The notes under the pieces were generated by a model, which worked only from the letters and a program-made list of their open reading frames with translations, did not search any database and was not told the DNA's origin. Positions 41,574 through 55,788 of a stretch of DNA of 64,000 nucleotides are shown here, piece after piece. The stretch is taken from contig NZ_SPQO01000004.1 in NCBI RefSeq assembly GCF_004570325.1, positions 124,001 through 188,000 on the forward strand, read 5' to 3'. A program made the position numbers and the translations under genes. Each line of letters starts with the position of its first letter. Positions within the stretch are counted from its first letter, which is position 1. The DNA comes from Mycobacterium sp. PS03-16 (GTDB lineage Bacteria > Actinomycetota > Actinomycetes > Mycobacteriales > Mycobacteriaceae).

Positions 41574-43178
41574 TCAGCGACGCAGATCTTTTCGCAGGAT
41601 CTTGCCCGACGCCGACTTCGGGATCGCGTCGATGAACTCGACCTTGCGCACCTTCTTGTACGGCGCCACCTGCCCGGCGACGAACTCCATCACCTCGGCC
41701 TCGCTCAGGGCGGCGTCGGGCTGGCGCACCACGAACGCCTTGGGGATCTCTTCGCCGGATTCGGTGTCCACCACGCCCACCACCGCCGCGTCGGCGATCG
41801 CATCGTGGGACAGCAGCACCGCCTCGAGCTCGGCGGGCGGCACCTGGTAGCCCTTGTACTTGATCAGCTCCTTGAGCCGGTCGACGATGTACACGCAGCC
41901 GCTGGCGTCCACGCGGGCCAGGTCGCCGGTGTGCAGCCAGCCGTCGTCGTCGATGGTCTCGCGCGTGGCCTTGTCGTTGTTGAGGTAGCCCGCCATCACG
42001 TTGGGGCCGCGGAACCACAGCTCGCCGGTATCGCTCAAACCCTCTGCGGGCAGGTCGATCTCGGCCCCGGTCTCCGGGTCGGTGAGGCGGCTCTGCGAGT
42101 TCGGCACCGTCCAGCCGCTCGACGCCAGCGGAGCCACCGTGCCCACCAGCTCCTGCCCGCCGTCGAACGGCGTCACATGGCTGACCGGGCTGAGCTCACT
42201 CATGCCGTAACCCTGCACCACCGCGCAGCCCAACCGCTTGGCCACCGCGTGGCCCAGATCCTCGTCCAGCGGCGCCGCGCCGCTCATGATGCCCGTCAGC
42301 GAGGACAGGTCGTACTCGTCGACCAGCGGGTGCTTGGCCAGCGCGACGGCGACCGGCGGCGCGATGAACGCATACGTGCAGCGGTAGTTCGCGAGGTTGG
42401 CCAGGAACTCGGTCAGGTCGAAGCTCGGCATGATGACCAGCGCCGCCCGCGCGTGCAGTGCCGCATTGAGCAGCACCGTCATCCCGTAGATGTGGAAGAA
42501 CGGCAGCACCGCCAGGATCCGGTCGTCGGGTTGCATACCCTGCACCGGCCGGATCTGCGCGACGTTGGCCGTCAGGTTGCGGTGGGTGAGCATGACGCCC
42601 TTGGGGTTTCCGGTCGTCCCGGAGCTGTAGGGCAGCACCGCGAGGTGGGACGCCGGGTCGAAGCTGACGTCCGGCGCGGGCAGCGCGGGCCCGAGCAGGT
42701 CGGCGGCGTTGGGGTGGCCGTCGGCCGCGGCGCCGGGCCCGTCGAGCACCACCAGCCGGTCATCGGCCAGCCCGACGGCGGCGGCCTCGGCAGCCGACGG
42801 CAGCAACGGCGTCACCGTCACCAGCATCGCGGCCTGCGAGTCGGTCAGTTGCTTGGCGACGTCCTTCGCGGTGAACAGCGCGTTGATCGTGGTGGCGGTC
42901 GCACCGGCGCGCAGGATGCCGTGGAACGCGATGGCGAATGCGGAGCTGTTCGGCGCGAGCAGGCCCACGACGTCACCGACACCGATCCCGCGGTCGGCGA
43001 GGGCGCCGGCGAACGCGTCGATGCGGGCGAGCATGTCGCCGTAGGTGGTCTGGTCACCGGTCTTGGCGTCGATGAGGGCCACCCGCTGGGCGTCGGCCTC
43101 GGTGAGGCCGGCGAACAGGTAGTCGTAGACGCTGGTCGTCGGGATCTGGACGGCGGGGTACGGGCTGGCGAAACTCAT
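41574..43178 (-). CDS. FadD/4-coumarate:CoA ligase-type acyl-CoA synthetase
   Basis: A 534-aa adenylate-forming ligase. The ATP P-loop is YSSGTTGNPKGV, the A5 motif is GYGMSE, the hinge is in IVDRLKELIKYKGYQVPP, and the catalytic Lys is in KSASGKILRKDL. It couples an aryl or acyl acid to CoA; the 4CL-like flavour (SSGTTG, GELWFRG) leaves the substrate open. ATG 43178 is used. Not present between Rv3015c and ligA in M. tuberculosis as I recall. Confidence 0.92.
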   Translation of the reverse strand: MSFASPYPAVQIPTTSVYDYLFAGLTEADAQRVALIDAKTGDQTTYGDMLARIDAFAGALADRGIGVGDVVGLLAPNSSAFAIAFHGILRAGATATTINALFTAKDVAKQLTDSQAAMLVTVTPLLPSAAEAAAVGLADDRLVVLDGPGAAADGHPNAADLLGPALPAPDVSFDPASHLAVLPYSSGTTGNPKGVMLTHRNLTANVAQIRPVQGMQPDDRILAVLPFFHIYGMTVLLNAALHARAALVIMPSFDLTEFLANLANYRCTYAFIAPPVAVALAKHPLVDEYDLSSLTGIMSGAAPLDEDLGHAVAKRLGCAVVQGYGMSELSPVSHVTPFDGGQELVGTVAPLASSGWTVPNSQSRLTDPETGAEIDLPAEGLSDTGELWFRGPNVMAGYLNNDKATRETIDDDGWLHTGDLARVDASGCVYIVDRLKELIKYKGYQVPPAELEAVLLSHDAIADAAVVGVVDTESGEEIPKAFVVRQPDAALSEAEVMEFVAGQVAPYKKVRKVEFIDAIPKSASGKILRKDLRR

Positions 43179-43216
43179 GGTCCCTGAATCGAACCATGGC
43201 CGACGGTCCGCGTGGG

Positions 43217-43612
43217 TCAGACTTCGTCGAGACGCGCGACGAACCTGGCCGGCGCCACCAACCGGTACGACGCGTCGAGCAGTTCCCGCACCTCGCTCCA
43301 GTCGACGTCGGCCACGGTGAAGTCGAGGCCCAGCCACCCCGAGGGGCCCAGGTAGGCGGGAGTGAAGAAGCGCCCGTCCTGCTGCAATGCGGCGCGGTCG
43401 GATTCGTCGACCTTCACCACCACGCAGTGCGGCACGGTCACCATCGTGCCGGTCGCTTTGGTGCTGCCGCCGTACATCGCGAACATCTTCGACACGAAGA
43501 ATCCGGGCCGGCCGTGCGAGACCTTCTCGTATGCCTCGGGGAAGCCGAGCGCGATCTCGCGCAGCCGGGCCAGCCCCGGATCGTCGTCGCGGAACATGAT
43601 CGGATGCGGCAC
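43217..43612 (-). CDS. MmcQ/YjbR-family DNA-binding-like protein
   Basis: A 131-aa small protein of the MmcQ/YjbR fold, with the segment ALGFPEAYEKVSHGRPGFFV, GPSGWLGLDF and VDWSEVRELLDASYRLVAP. The family has a double-wing fold but no established function. GTG 43612 is the start, with ATG 43597 as an alternative. The gene lies 38 bp upstream of the FadD gene on the same strand. Confidence 0.84.
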   Translation of the reverse strand: MPHPIMFRDDDPGLARLREIALGFPEAYEKVSHGRPGFFVSKMFAMYGGSTKATGTMVTVPHCVVVKVDESDRAALQQDGRFFTPAYLGPSGWLGLDFTVADVDWSEVRELLDASYRLVAPARFVARLDEV

Positions 43613-43669
43613 ACGGTCAGGCTAGACCGATGCCGACGTGCTGTCGGTGCCCTTCGATAGCCTGCGTAG

Positions 43670-47363
<3,694 letters not shown>

Positions 47364-47367
<4 letters not shown>

Positions 47368-47819
47368 GACAGCGCGGCGGCGTTCACCCCTCCCACCGCG
47401 AGCAGCACGACGGCCGTGGCGATCGCCGACGGGTGCAGCCGTTCGGCCTCGATCAGGTCGCGGAACCGGCCGGGCACGGCCGCCTCGAGCACCACCAGCG
47501 CCACGCCCTGCAACAGCACCCCGACGATGCCGTACACGAGGGCGTCGAGCAGCCCCTGCCCGAGCTCGGCGGAGCTGGCGACGATCGCGGTGACCACCAC
47601 GATGGCCAGTGCGGCGTACATGCCCGAGGCGACGGCGACGGCGTTGGGCCGGTACTCGACGAACACCATCCGGCGCAGGTTGCCGGGCGTGAGGACGTCG
47701 ACCAGCACGAAACCGGCGACCAGCACCACGGCGCCGACGAGGAAGTACAGCAGCGCGGCGACCACGTTCTGGGCCAGGCTCTCACCGCTGATGGTGCCGA
47801 ACTCGACGGCCAGGTTCAT
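47364..47819 (-). CDS. DUF350 membrane protein
   Basis: A 151-aa protein with four membrane helices. It begins [19 protein letters not shown], contains [15 protein letters not shown] and [18 protein letters not shown]350 occurs as a repeated two-helix unit; function is unknown. ATG 47819 with a strong GAAGGAG site is preferred over ATG 47846. The end overlaps speE. Confidence 0.87.
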
Positions 47820-47854
47820 CGGATTCTCCTTCGTGGTGGGTGTCATGGCGAGCG

Positions 47855-48286
47855 CTACTTCGCACCGTCCGGGCCGCCGGAACTGCCGCCGGCGCCCCCC
47901 GACGGTGAGCCGGGGAAGAAGCCGGGGCCGAGGAAGATGAACCCGCCGCGGCTGTAGCGCGCGCCGAGGTCCTCGACGCGGATGGTGCACGGCCGGGCGC
48001 CGTCGGGGCCGACGATGACGATGTCGTCGTCGTAACGCAGGTAGGTTCTGCCCTGGTCGGTGGTCCGGGCCTCCGGGGGGACGTGCTCGGCCAGGTCGTC
48101 GGCCACCGTGGCGGGAGATCCCGTGCACACGTAATTGATGCCGTCACCGTCGCTGGCGTACTCCTGATAGTTCTCGGCCACGTATGTGCGGATGTTGCCG
48201 CCCATCAGCGATACGCCCAGGAACAGGAAGATCACCCCCGCGACGGCGAGGATGCCCGACAGCGTGAACAGCCCGCCGCGGCTCAC
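47855..48286 (-). CDS. DUF4247 family membrane protein
   Basis: A 143-aa protein with one N-terminal membrane helix ([19 protein letters not shown]), then an exposed domain with [20 protein letters not shown] and a Gly-rich tail ending in GGPDGAK. GTG 48284-48286 overlaps the TGA of the DUF2617 gene (GTGA) and is chosen; the GTG at 48295 is possible. Cellular role unknown, part of the speE operon. Confidence 0.8.
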   Translation of the reverse strand: MSRGGLFTLSGILAVAGVIFLFLGVSLMGGNIRTYVAENYQEYASDGDGINYVCTGSPATVADDLAEHVPPEARTTDQGRTYLRYDDDIVIVGPDGARPCTIRVEDLGARYSRGGFIFLGPGFFPGSPSGGAGGSSGGPDGAK

Positions 48287-48786
48287 GGGCGCCACCGACT
48301 GATCGTGGTGACCGCGGTGCCGCCGACCGCGCTGGGGTACAGGTGCCAGGTGTGCCATTGCCAGCCGGCGCCGTCGGGCTCGGCCGCCAGCACCGTCAGC
48401 GCCGCGTCGTCACCGGGGAAGCGGCCACCCAGGCAATGGGGGTCGCGGCCGCACCGGTCTCGCAGGGAGGCGACCAGTGCGTCGAATTCCGTTGCGCCAC
48501 AACGCTTCAGCATGCTGGTCAGGGCGTACCCTGGCGCGTCATGACGGGCGGGGAGGGCACCGCCGCGCGCCTGCGCGGAGCACGACACCTCCTCGCTGAA
48601 GCGGCGGCCGGCGTGCTCGGCGGTGATGACATGGGAGGCGCCGAGGACGCCGAGAGTGAGGGTGCCGCCCGCCGGATGGGTCAGCACGAGGCCGGCCAGC
48701 GGTTCGGGGGCGGGTGCGTCGAGCGCCAGTCCGAGGGCGGCGCCGTCGACGTCGGTGTGGGCGACCGCGAGTTCGTAGAACGGCAA
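48283..48786 (-). CDS. DUF2617 family protein
   Basis: A 167-aa soluble protein of the DUF2617 family (first segment PFYELAVAHTDVDGAALGLAL, then LGVLGASHVIT, ending in [23 protein letters not shown]). Starts at TTG 48784-48786. No function is known; conservation beside speE suggests a common process. Confidence 0.82.
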   Translation of the reverse strand: MPFYELAVAHTDVDGAALGLALDAPAPEPLAGLVLTHPAGGTLTLGVLGASHVITAEHAGRRFSEEVSCSAQARGGALPARHDAPGYALTSMLKRCGATEFDALVASLRDRCGRDPHCLGGRFPGDDAALTVLAAEPDGAGWQWHTWHLYPSAVGGTAVTTISRWRP

Positions 48787-48797
48787 CGCGTGCGCCT

Positions 48798-49406
48798 CTA
48801 GGAGCCGGCCGGGGGAGCCGGGTAGACGGTGAGTTCACCGGGCAGCACGGTGCGGCCGATCGAGATCTCCCACGGCATGGACGGCGCCCAGCGCTCGAAC
48901 CCGAGCATGGTGTCGCCCGAGGCGTCGGCGTAATCGACGAACTCCATGTCACCGCCCGCGGGCAGACCGGTGGTGCCCTCGGTGGTGTAGGACGCGCGTC
49001 CGCGTTCCACCTCGGAGAACGCGATGCCGTCGGCGGCGAGTGGGCCGCCGGGTTGCAGCGCCAGATCGCTGCGACGGGTCCACAACGCGAGTTCGAGCCG
49101 GCCCTCGTCCTCCTCGACGCTGAACCACAGCGGTTCGGGACCGCCCTCGAGCAGGTGTTCCCACCAGACGAACGGGCCCTGGCGCAGCGTGACCGATCCG
49201 CGCACGATGAAGTCGATGCCGCCGTGGCTGACGATCGCGCCCGGACCGAGCTGGCGCGGACCGAACTCCTGCGGCGTCGAGAACTGCAGCGGGTCGGTCC
49301 GCGCGGCAGGCGTCTTGGGCTTGTTCTGCTTCCTGATCGCCAGCACCAGCGCGATCACCGCCCCCGCGAGCAGCAGGATGGCCAGCACGATCAACAGCGT
49401 TCCCAC
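48798..49406 (-). CDS. DUF4178 protein with N-terminal membrane helix
   Basis: A 202-aa protein with a single N-terminal anchor (LLIVLAILLLAGAVIALVLAI) and a DUF4178 domain with GAIVSHGGIDFIVRGSV, PFVWWEHLLEGG, LWFSVEEDEGRLELALW. First gene of the five-gene speE set; 11 bases lie before DUF2617. GTG 49406 starts it. Function unknown. Confidence 0.84.
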   Translation of the reverse strand: MGTLLIVLAILLLAGAVIALVLAIRKQNKPKTPAARTDPLQFSTPQEFGPRQLGPGAIVSHGGIDFIVRGSVTLRQGPFVWWEHLLEGGPEPLWFSVEEDEGRLELALWTRRSDLALQPGGPLAADGIAFSEVERGRASYTTEGTTGLPAGGDMEFVDYADASGDTMLGFERWAPSMPWEISIGRTVLPGELTVYPAPPAGS

Positions 49407-49501
49407 ACGGGATCCTTCCGGACGGCGGCAGGCTCAATCGGTCTGAATCGACCGTAACAGCCGTCGTCCGTCGGGGTCGCCGCGAATGTGCCGGTCGGGT
49501 A

Positions 49502-50071
49502 TCAGGCGGCGCCGCGCAGCGCGTCGCGCGCCCTGTCGAGCAGCGAGGCGAACGGGCCGACCGCGAAGTTCGCCGCCGCGGACTCCACACCGGGGTGCGG
49601 GTGGGTGGGGGCGATGCGCTCGGCCACCTGGACGGAGACGGCCATGCGTTGCAGCTCCTCGGCGTCGAGATGCTCGGCGAGAAGCGGGAATTCCTCGGTC
49701 TCCTCCTTCTCGGCGTGTTCGAGGACGGCGGCCTGCAGGTGGATCAGCGCCTTGGAGAACTCCGCGCTGTCGATGTCGAGCTTCTCCAGCTCGGACAGCG
49801 CGACCTTGGAGTCGTGTTCCTCGGCCAGCCGCGCGTCGACCACCGCGTCGGCTCCGTCGATCTTCCGCCGCACCCGCGGGTGCACCATCATCTCCTCGGC
49901 CGTCTCGTGCACGGCCAGCATGGTCCGCAGCCGGGTGAACGCGGCGCGGCGGGTGTCGGCGTCGGCGGCGTCGAGCGTCTCGATGAACAGCTTCCGGATC
50001 GACTCGTGCTGGGCCACCAGGTAGTCGACGACGTCCTGGCCGGTGCTGATGGATGTGCTTTCGGATGCCAC
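49502..50071 (-). CDS. Hemerythrin-domain (HHE) protein
   Basis: A 189-aa four-helix-bundle protein binding a di-iron site. The ligands appear in VAQHESIRKLF, VHETAEEMMVHPRV, EEHDSKVAL and EHAEKEETEEF. Such proteins bind oxygen, nitric oxide or peroxide; related mycobacterial HHE proteins are SigF-controlled. GTG 50071 is used because GGAGG stands seven bases upstream. A SigF-type promoter and a leader hairpin precede it. Confidence 0.9.
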   Translation of the reverse strand: MASESTSISTGQDVVDYLVAQHESIRKLFIETLDAADADTRRAAFTRLRTMLAVHETAEEMMVHPRVRRKIDGADAVVDARLAEEHDSKVALSELEKLDIDSAEFSKALIHLQAAVLEHAEKEETEEFPLLAEHLDAEELQRMAVSVQVAERIAPTHPHPGVESAAANFAVGPFASLLDRARDALRGAA

Positions 50072-50101
50072 GCGAGAACCTCCGCATGTCGGGTGTGGGT
50101 T

Positions 50102-50128
50102 GCCTGGCGCAGGGGCTGCGCGCCAGGC
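50102..50128 (-). other. Stem-loop in the hemerythrin leader
   Basis: GCCTGGCGC (50102-50110) pairs with GCGCCAGGC (50120-50128) around a 9-base loop. It lies between the predicted SigF start site and the ribosome site, so could affect translation. Confidence 0.6.
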
Positions 50129-50134
50129 CTTTCG

Positions 50135-50160
50135 ATACCCGCGGCGCCGATCGGTGAAAC
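50135..50160 (-). promoter_or_regulatory. SigF-type promoter of the hemerythrin gene
   Basis: On the minus strand GTTT (50157-50160) is followed by 16 bases and GGGTAT (50135-50140). This matches the mycobacterial SigF consensus GTTT-N15-17-GGGTAT. It is 64 bases before the GTG start. Confidence 0.75.
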
Positions 50161-50225
50161 AGCGCACCGGGTTTGGTCCGACGCCGCCTGGGAACCCTCG
50201 CCCGAGACGACAGAGGAGGGAATCC

Positions 50226-50480
50226 ATGGCGACCTGCGACACCTGTGGCAACCACTACGACAAGGCGTTCACCGTGACGTGGGCCGACGGGCGCAGCGCG
50301 ACGTTCGACAGCATCGAATGCGCGGCGGTGCAGGTGGCGCCCGAGTGCGCACACTGCGGCTGCCGGATCCTCGGCCACGGCGTCGAGACCGAGGAGGCGA
50401 TCTTCTGCTGTGCGCACTGCGCGCGCAAGGACACCAACGCCGACGTCAACGACCGTTATCCCACGCCTGCGGGCGCCTGA
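50226..50480 (+). CDS. Cys-rich metal-binding protein, metallothionein-like
   Basis: An 84-aa protein with nine Cys: a CDTC pair (4 and 7), Cys32, then Cys41, 44, 46 (CAHCGC), and Cys61, 62, 65 (FCCAHC). The C-terminal cluster resembles bacterial SmtA-type metallothionein or a zinc ribbon. It may store or sense zinc or copper. ATG 50226 has GAGGAGGGAATCC upstream. Divergent from the hemerythrin, so both may respond to stress. Confidence 0.8.
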   Translation: MATCDTCGNHYDKAFTVTWADGRSATFDSIECAAVQVAPECAHCGCRILGHGVETEEAIFCCAHCARKDTNADVNDRYPTPAGA

Positions 50481-50484
50481 GCGT

Positions 50485-51144
50485 TCAGCGCACGATGGTC
50501 GCCACGATCCCGGCGAGGTAGCCGAGGCGGGCAACCTCCGACGGCCGGAAGGCCGGTCCGCCCGGTCGGCCCAGCACCACAGCGGTACCGGGGTCGCCCA
50601 GCGGTGCGGCCGCGAGCGTGGTGTCCATGTCGCGCCACACCTGCGGCACCCAGTCGGCGGTGGCGTCGAGCGCGTCGGCGTGCGTCAGCGGTAGCCAGGG
50701 GGCCTCGGTGGCCTGGGTCTCCGGCGCCCCGTGACTGCCGACGACGCGGCGCAGCGCTGATCCGTCGAGCGTCACCACCGTGCACCACCCGACCCGTAAG
50801 ACGCGCGGCGACTCGTCGGCGAGCACCTGCAGCTTCGCGGTCCGGCCCGGCGCCGCGGCGACGTGGTCGATCAGTTCGAGCTCGCGGTGCGCCTCGAGCA
50901 ACCCGGTGTGCGGACGAATCGTGTCGACGTACACGCCGGTCAGGCTTTCCGCGGCGGTGATCACCATGTCCGGCATGGTTCCCGCAGGCAGATCCACCAC
51001 GAGGTCGTCGATCGCGTAGCCGGCGCCGCGCTCGACGACGTCGAGCGACAGGATGTCGGCGCCCACCGAGCCGAGGGCGACGGCCAGCGAGCCGAGGCGG
51101 CCCGGCCGGTCCTCGAGCTGGACCCGCAGCAGATAGGAGGGCAC
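50485..51144 (-). CDS. ACT-domain protein (Rv3013-like)
   Basis: A 219-aa regulatory-type protein. An ACT domain opens it ([24 protein letters not shown]) and [18 protein letters not shown] follows; the second half has an unclear, GAF-like pattern. It probably binds an amino acid. GTG 51142-51144 gives the M. tuberculosis-like N-terminus. It converges with the Cys-rich gene (4 bases between stops) and is divergent from gatC. Confidence 0.82.
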   Translation of the reverse strand: MPSYLLRVQLEDRPGRLGSLAVALGSVGADILSLDVVERGAGYAIDDLVVDLPAGTMPDMVITAAESLTGVYVDTIRPHTGLLEAHRELELIDHVAAAPGRTAKLQVLADESPRVLRVGWCTVVTLDGSALRRVVGSHGAPETQATEAPWLPLTHADALDATADWVPQVWRDMDTTLAAAPLGDPGTAVVLGRPGGPAFRPSEVARLGYLAGIVATIVR

Positions 51145-51240
51145 GGCGATCACTGTCGCACGGACCCTGTGGGGAAGCGACTCGAGCACTCCCAGCGCCG
51201 CCGACGTGCGGTCCGGCCGCCACGACTAGGCTGCGTGGTC

Positions 51241-51540
51241 GTGTCACAGATCTCCCGCGACGAGGTGGCCCACCTCGCCCGACTCGCCCGCCTGGCGCTG
51301 ACCGAGGACGAACTCGACAGCTTCGCCGGGCAGTTGGACGCCATCCTGGCCCATGTCGGCGCGATCCAGGCGGTGGACGTCACCGGGGTGCGGCCCACCG
51401 GCAACCCGCTGACCGACGTCAACGTCACCCGGCCCGACGTGGTGGAGCCCTGCCTCACCCAGGAGGAGGCGCTCGACGCGGCGCCCAAGGCCGTCGACGG
51501 CCGCTTCGCGGTCCCGCGGATCCTGGGGGAGGCGGAATGA
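51241..51540 (+). CDS. gatC: Aspartyl/glutamyl-tRNA amidotransferase subunit C
   Basis: A 99-aa subunit of GatCAB, which converts Glu-tRNA(Gln) and Asp-tRNA(Asn) to the amidated forms. It starts [22 protein letters not shown] and includes TNPLTDVN-like linker text ([14 protein letters not shown]). GTG 51241 is used; ATGA overlaps gatA. Confidence 0.94.
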   Translation: MSQISRDEVAHLARLARLALTEDELDSFAGQLDAILAHVGAIQAVDVTGVRPTGNPLTDVNVTRPDVVEPCLTQEEALDAAPKAVDGRFAVPRILGEAE

Positions 51541-53024
51541 GCGCAAGCGAGTTGATCCGCGAGGACGCCGCCACGCTGGCCGGCCGCATCGCCGCCAAGG
51601 AGGTCTCGTCGACCGAGCTGACCCGGGCCTGCCTGGACCAGATCGCCGCGACCGACGAGCGCTATCACGCCTTCCTGCACGTCGCCGCCGACGAGGCGCT
51701 GGGCGAGGCGGCCCGCATCGACGCCGCGGTGGCCGCCGGTGAGGCGCTGCCGTCCCCGCTGGCCGGCGTGCCGGTCGCGCTCAAGGACGTCTTCACCACC
51801 ACCGACATGCCCACCACCTGCGGGTCGAAGATCCTCGAGGGGTGGCGCTCGCCGTACGACGCCACCGTCACGGTGCGGCTGCGGGCGGCGGGTATCCCGA
51901 TCCTCGGCAAGACCAACATGGACGAGTTCGCGATGGGCAGCTCGACGGAGAACTCCGCGTACGGGCCCACTCGCAACCCGTGGGACGTCGAGCGGGTGCC
52001 CGGCGGGTCCGGTGGCGGCAGTGCCGCCGCGCTCGCCGCCTTCCAGGCGCCGTTGGCGATCGGCTCGGATACCGGCGGCTCGATTCGTCAGCCCGCCGCG
52101 CTGACCGCGACGGTCGGGGTCAAACCCACCTACGGCACGGTGTCGCGCTACGGGCTCATCGCGTGCGCGTCGTCGCTCGACCAGGGCGGGCCGTGTGCGC
52201 GCACGGTGCTCGACACCGCGCTGCTGCACCAGGTCATCGCGGGACACGACCCGAAGGACTCCACGTCGGTGCCCGCCGAGGTGCCCGACGTCGTCGCGGC
52301 CGCCCGCGCCGGCGCCACCGGCGACCTCGAGGGTGTGCGGGTCGGTGTGGTCAAACAGCTGCGCGGGGAGGGCTACCAGCCCGGCGTGCTGTCGTCGTTC
52401 ACCGCGGCGGTCGACCAGCTGACCGCGCTGGGCGCCGAGGTCACCGAGGTGGACTGCCCGAACTTCGATCACTCGCTGGCGGCCTACTACCTGATCCTGC
52501 CGTCGGAGGTGTCGTCGAACCTGGCGCGTTTCGACGCGATGCGGTTCGGGTTGCGCGTCGGGGACGACGGCACGCACAGCGCCGAGGAGGTCATGGCGCT
52601 CACGCGGGCCGCCGGGTTCGGCCCGGAAGTCAAGCGCCGCATCATGATCGGCACCTATGCGCTGTCGGCGGGTTACTACGACGCGTATTACAACCAGGCG
52701 CAGAAGGTCCGCACGCTGATCGCGGGCGACCTCGACGCCGCCTACCAGAAGGTCGACGTGCTGGTGTCGCCGGCGACGCCGACGACGGCGTTCGCCCTGG
52801 GGGAGAAGGTCGACGATCCGCTGGCGATGTACCTGTTCGACCTGTGCACGTTGCCGCTGAACCTGGCCGGGCACTGCGGGATGTCGGTGCCCTCGGGGCT
52901 GTCGCCCGACGACAACCTGCCGGTGGGGCTGCAGATCATGGCGCCCGCGCTGGCCGACGACCGGCTGTACCGGGTCGGCGCGGCCTACGAGGCCGCCCGG
53001 GGCGCCCTGCCCACCGCGCTCTAG
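51537..53024 (+). CDS. gatA: Glutamyl-tRNA(Gln) amidotransferase subunit A
   Basis: A 495-aa amidase-signature enzyme that releases ammonia from glutamine for GatB. Lys83 of the Ser-cisSer-Lys triad is in VALKDVF; the Ser residues lie in [12 protein letters not shown] and [11 protein letters not shown]. Translationally coupled to gatC. A palindromic repeat follows it before pfkA. Confidence 0.96.
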   Translation: MSASELIREDAATLAGRIAAKEVSSTELTRACLDQIAATDERYHAFLHVAADEALGEAARIDAAVAAGEALPSPLAGVPVALKDVFTTTDMPTTCGSKILEGWRSPYDATVTVRLRAAGIPILGKTNMDEFAMGSSTENSAYGPTRNPWDVERVPGGSGGGSAAALAAFQAPLAIGSDTGGSIRQPAALTATVGVKPTYGTVSRYGLIACASSLDQGGPCARTVLDTALLHQVIAGHDPKDSTSVPAEVPDVVAAARAGATGDLEGVRVGVVKQLRGEGYQPGVLSSFTAAVDQLTALGAEVTEVDCPNFDHSLAAYYLILPSEVSSNLARFDAMRFGLRVGDDGTHSAEEVMALTRAAGFGPEVKRRIMIGTYALSAGYYDAYYNQAQKVRTLIAGDLDAAYQKVDVLVSPATPTTAFALGEKVDDPLAMYLFDLCTLPLNLAGHCGMSVPSGLSPDDNLPVGLQIMAPALADDRLYRVGAAYEAARGALPTAL

Positions 53025-53035
53025 CTGTCCGGTGC

Positions 53036-53092
53036 CGAGCAGACGTAAAGTGCCCATTTCTGCGGCGTAAAGGGCACTTTTGCGTCTGCTCG
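53036..53092. repeat. Palindromic repeat, copy 3
   Basis: CGAGCAGACGTAAAGTGCCC at 53036-53055 pairs with GGGCACTTTTGCGTCTGCTCG at 53072-53092 with one bulge and a 16-base loop. Between gatA and pfkA. Confidence 0.85.
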
Positions 53093-53127
53093 CGCATGTC
53101 ACTGGGGCGACGGGCAAGATGGAAGCC

Positions 53128-54159
53128 ATGCGCATTGGAGTTCTCACCGGCGGTGGTGACTGTCCCGGCCTCAACGCGGTGATCCGCGCGGTGGTCCGCA
53201 TCTGTGATGAGCGCTACGGCTCGTCGGTGGTCGGGTTCCAGGACGGCTGGCGGGGGCTGCTGGAGAACCGGCGGATCCAGCTCAAGAACGACGACCGCAA
53301 CGACCGGCTGCTCGCCAAGGGCGGCACGGTGCTGGGCACCGCCCGGGTCCACCCGGAGAAGCTGCGCGCCGGCCTGGACCAGATCAAGCAGACCCTCGAT
53401 GACAACGGCATCGACGTGCTGATCCCCATCGGCGGGGAGGGCACGCTGACCGCGGCGCACTGGCTGTCCGAGGAGAACGTGCCGGTGGTGGGGGTACCGA
53501 AGACCATCGACAACGACATCGACTGCACCGACGTGACTTTCGGTCACGACACGGCGCTGACCGTGGCCAGTGAGGCGATCGACCGGCTGCATTCCACCGC
53601 CGAATCGCACCAGCGGGTGATGCTGGTCGAGGTCATGGGCCGCCACGCCGGGTGGATCGCGCTGAACGCCGGTCTGGCCTCGGGCGCCCACATGACCCTG
53701 ATCCCCGAGCAACCCTTCGACGTCGAAGAGGTCTGCCGGCTGGTCAAACAGCGCTTCGTGCGCGGCGACTCGCATTTCATCTGCGTGGTGGCCGAGGGCG
53801 CGAAACCCGCCGAGGGCTCGATGCAACTGCGCCAGGGCGGGATGGACGAGTTCGGCCACGAGAAGTTCACCGGCGTGGCCCAGCAGCTGGCGATCGAGGT
53901 GGAGCAGCGCGTCAAACGCGACGTCCGCGTCACCGTGCTCGGCCACGTGCAGCGCGGCGGCACGCCCACCCCGTACGACCGGGTGCTGGCGACCCGGTTC
54001 GGCGTCAACGCCGCCGACGCGGCACACGCCGGCGAGTACGGGATGATGGTCTCGCTGCGCGGCCAGGAGATCGGCCGGGTGTCGCTGGCCGATGCCACCA
54101 GGCAGTTGAAGCTGGTCCCGCAGTCCCGCTACGACGACGCCGCGGAGTTCTTCGGCTGA
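53128..54159 (+). CDS. pfkA: 6-phosphofructokinase
   Basis: A 343-aa glycolytic enzyme, equal in length to M. tuberculosis PfkA. It phosphorylates fructose 6-phosphate. GGEGT at 102-106 has Gly105, the residue of ATP-dependent forms; Lys125 in PKTIDND is the residue often seen in pyrophosphate-dependent forms. The mixture is usual in actinobacterial PFKs. Further marks are [10 protein letters not shown] and [14 protein letters not shown]. The ATG 53128 is chosen because [14 protein letters not shown] is the normal N-terminus; the upstream ATG adds three codons. Confidence 0.94.
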   Translation: MRIGVLTGGGDCPGLNAVIRAVVRICDERYGSSVVGFQDGWRGLLENRRIQLKNDDRNDRLLAKGGTVLGTARVHPEKLRAGLDQIKQTLDDNGIDVLIPIGGEGTLTAAHWLSEENVPVVGVPKTIDNDIDCTDVTFGHDTALTVASEAIDRLHSTAESHQRVMLVEVMGRHAGWIALNAGLASGAHMTLIPEQPFDVEEVCRLVKQRFVRGDSHFICVVAEGAKPAEGSMQLRQGGMDEFGHEKFTGVAQQLAIEVEQRVKRDVRVTVLGHVQRGGTPTPYDRVLATRFGVNAADAAHAGEYGMMVSLRGQEIGRVSLADATRQLKLVPQSRYDDAAEFFG

Positions 54160-54166
54160 CGTCCCC

Positions 54167-54250
54167 CGCGAGCAGGCCCCCGCAAGCGGGAGGTACCCCC
54201 CGCGAAGTCGCGCTTCCCGGGCCGAGATCGTGCGACTTTGCGTCTGCTCG
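54167..54250. repeat. Palindromic repeat, copy 4, interrupted
   Basis: The left edge CGCGAGCAG (54167-54175) and the right arm ACTTTGCGTCTGCTCG (54235-54250) enclose an unrelated GC-rich block that includes a short stem, CCCCCGCAAGCGGGAGG. So one arm has been replaced or split. Located between pfkA and gatB, 33 bases before the gatB ATG. Confidence 0.65.
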
Positions 54251-54282
54251 CCGGCAGAAGGCGACCCACTAGGATCGGTGGC

Positions 54283-55785
<1,503 letters not shown>

Positions 55786-55788
55786 GCG

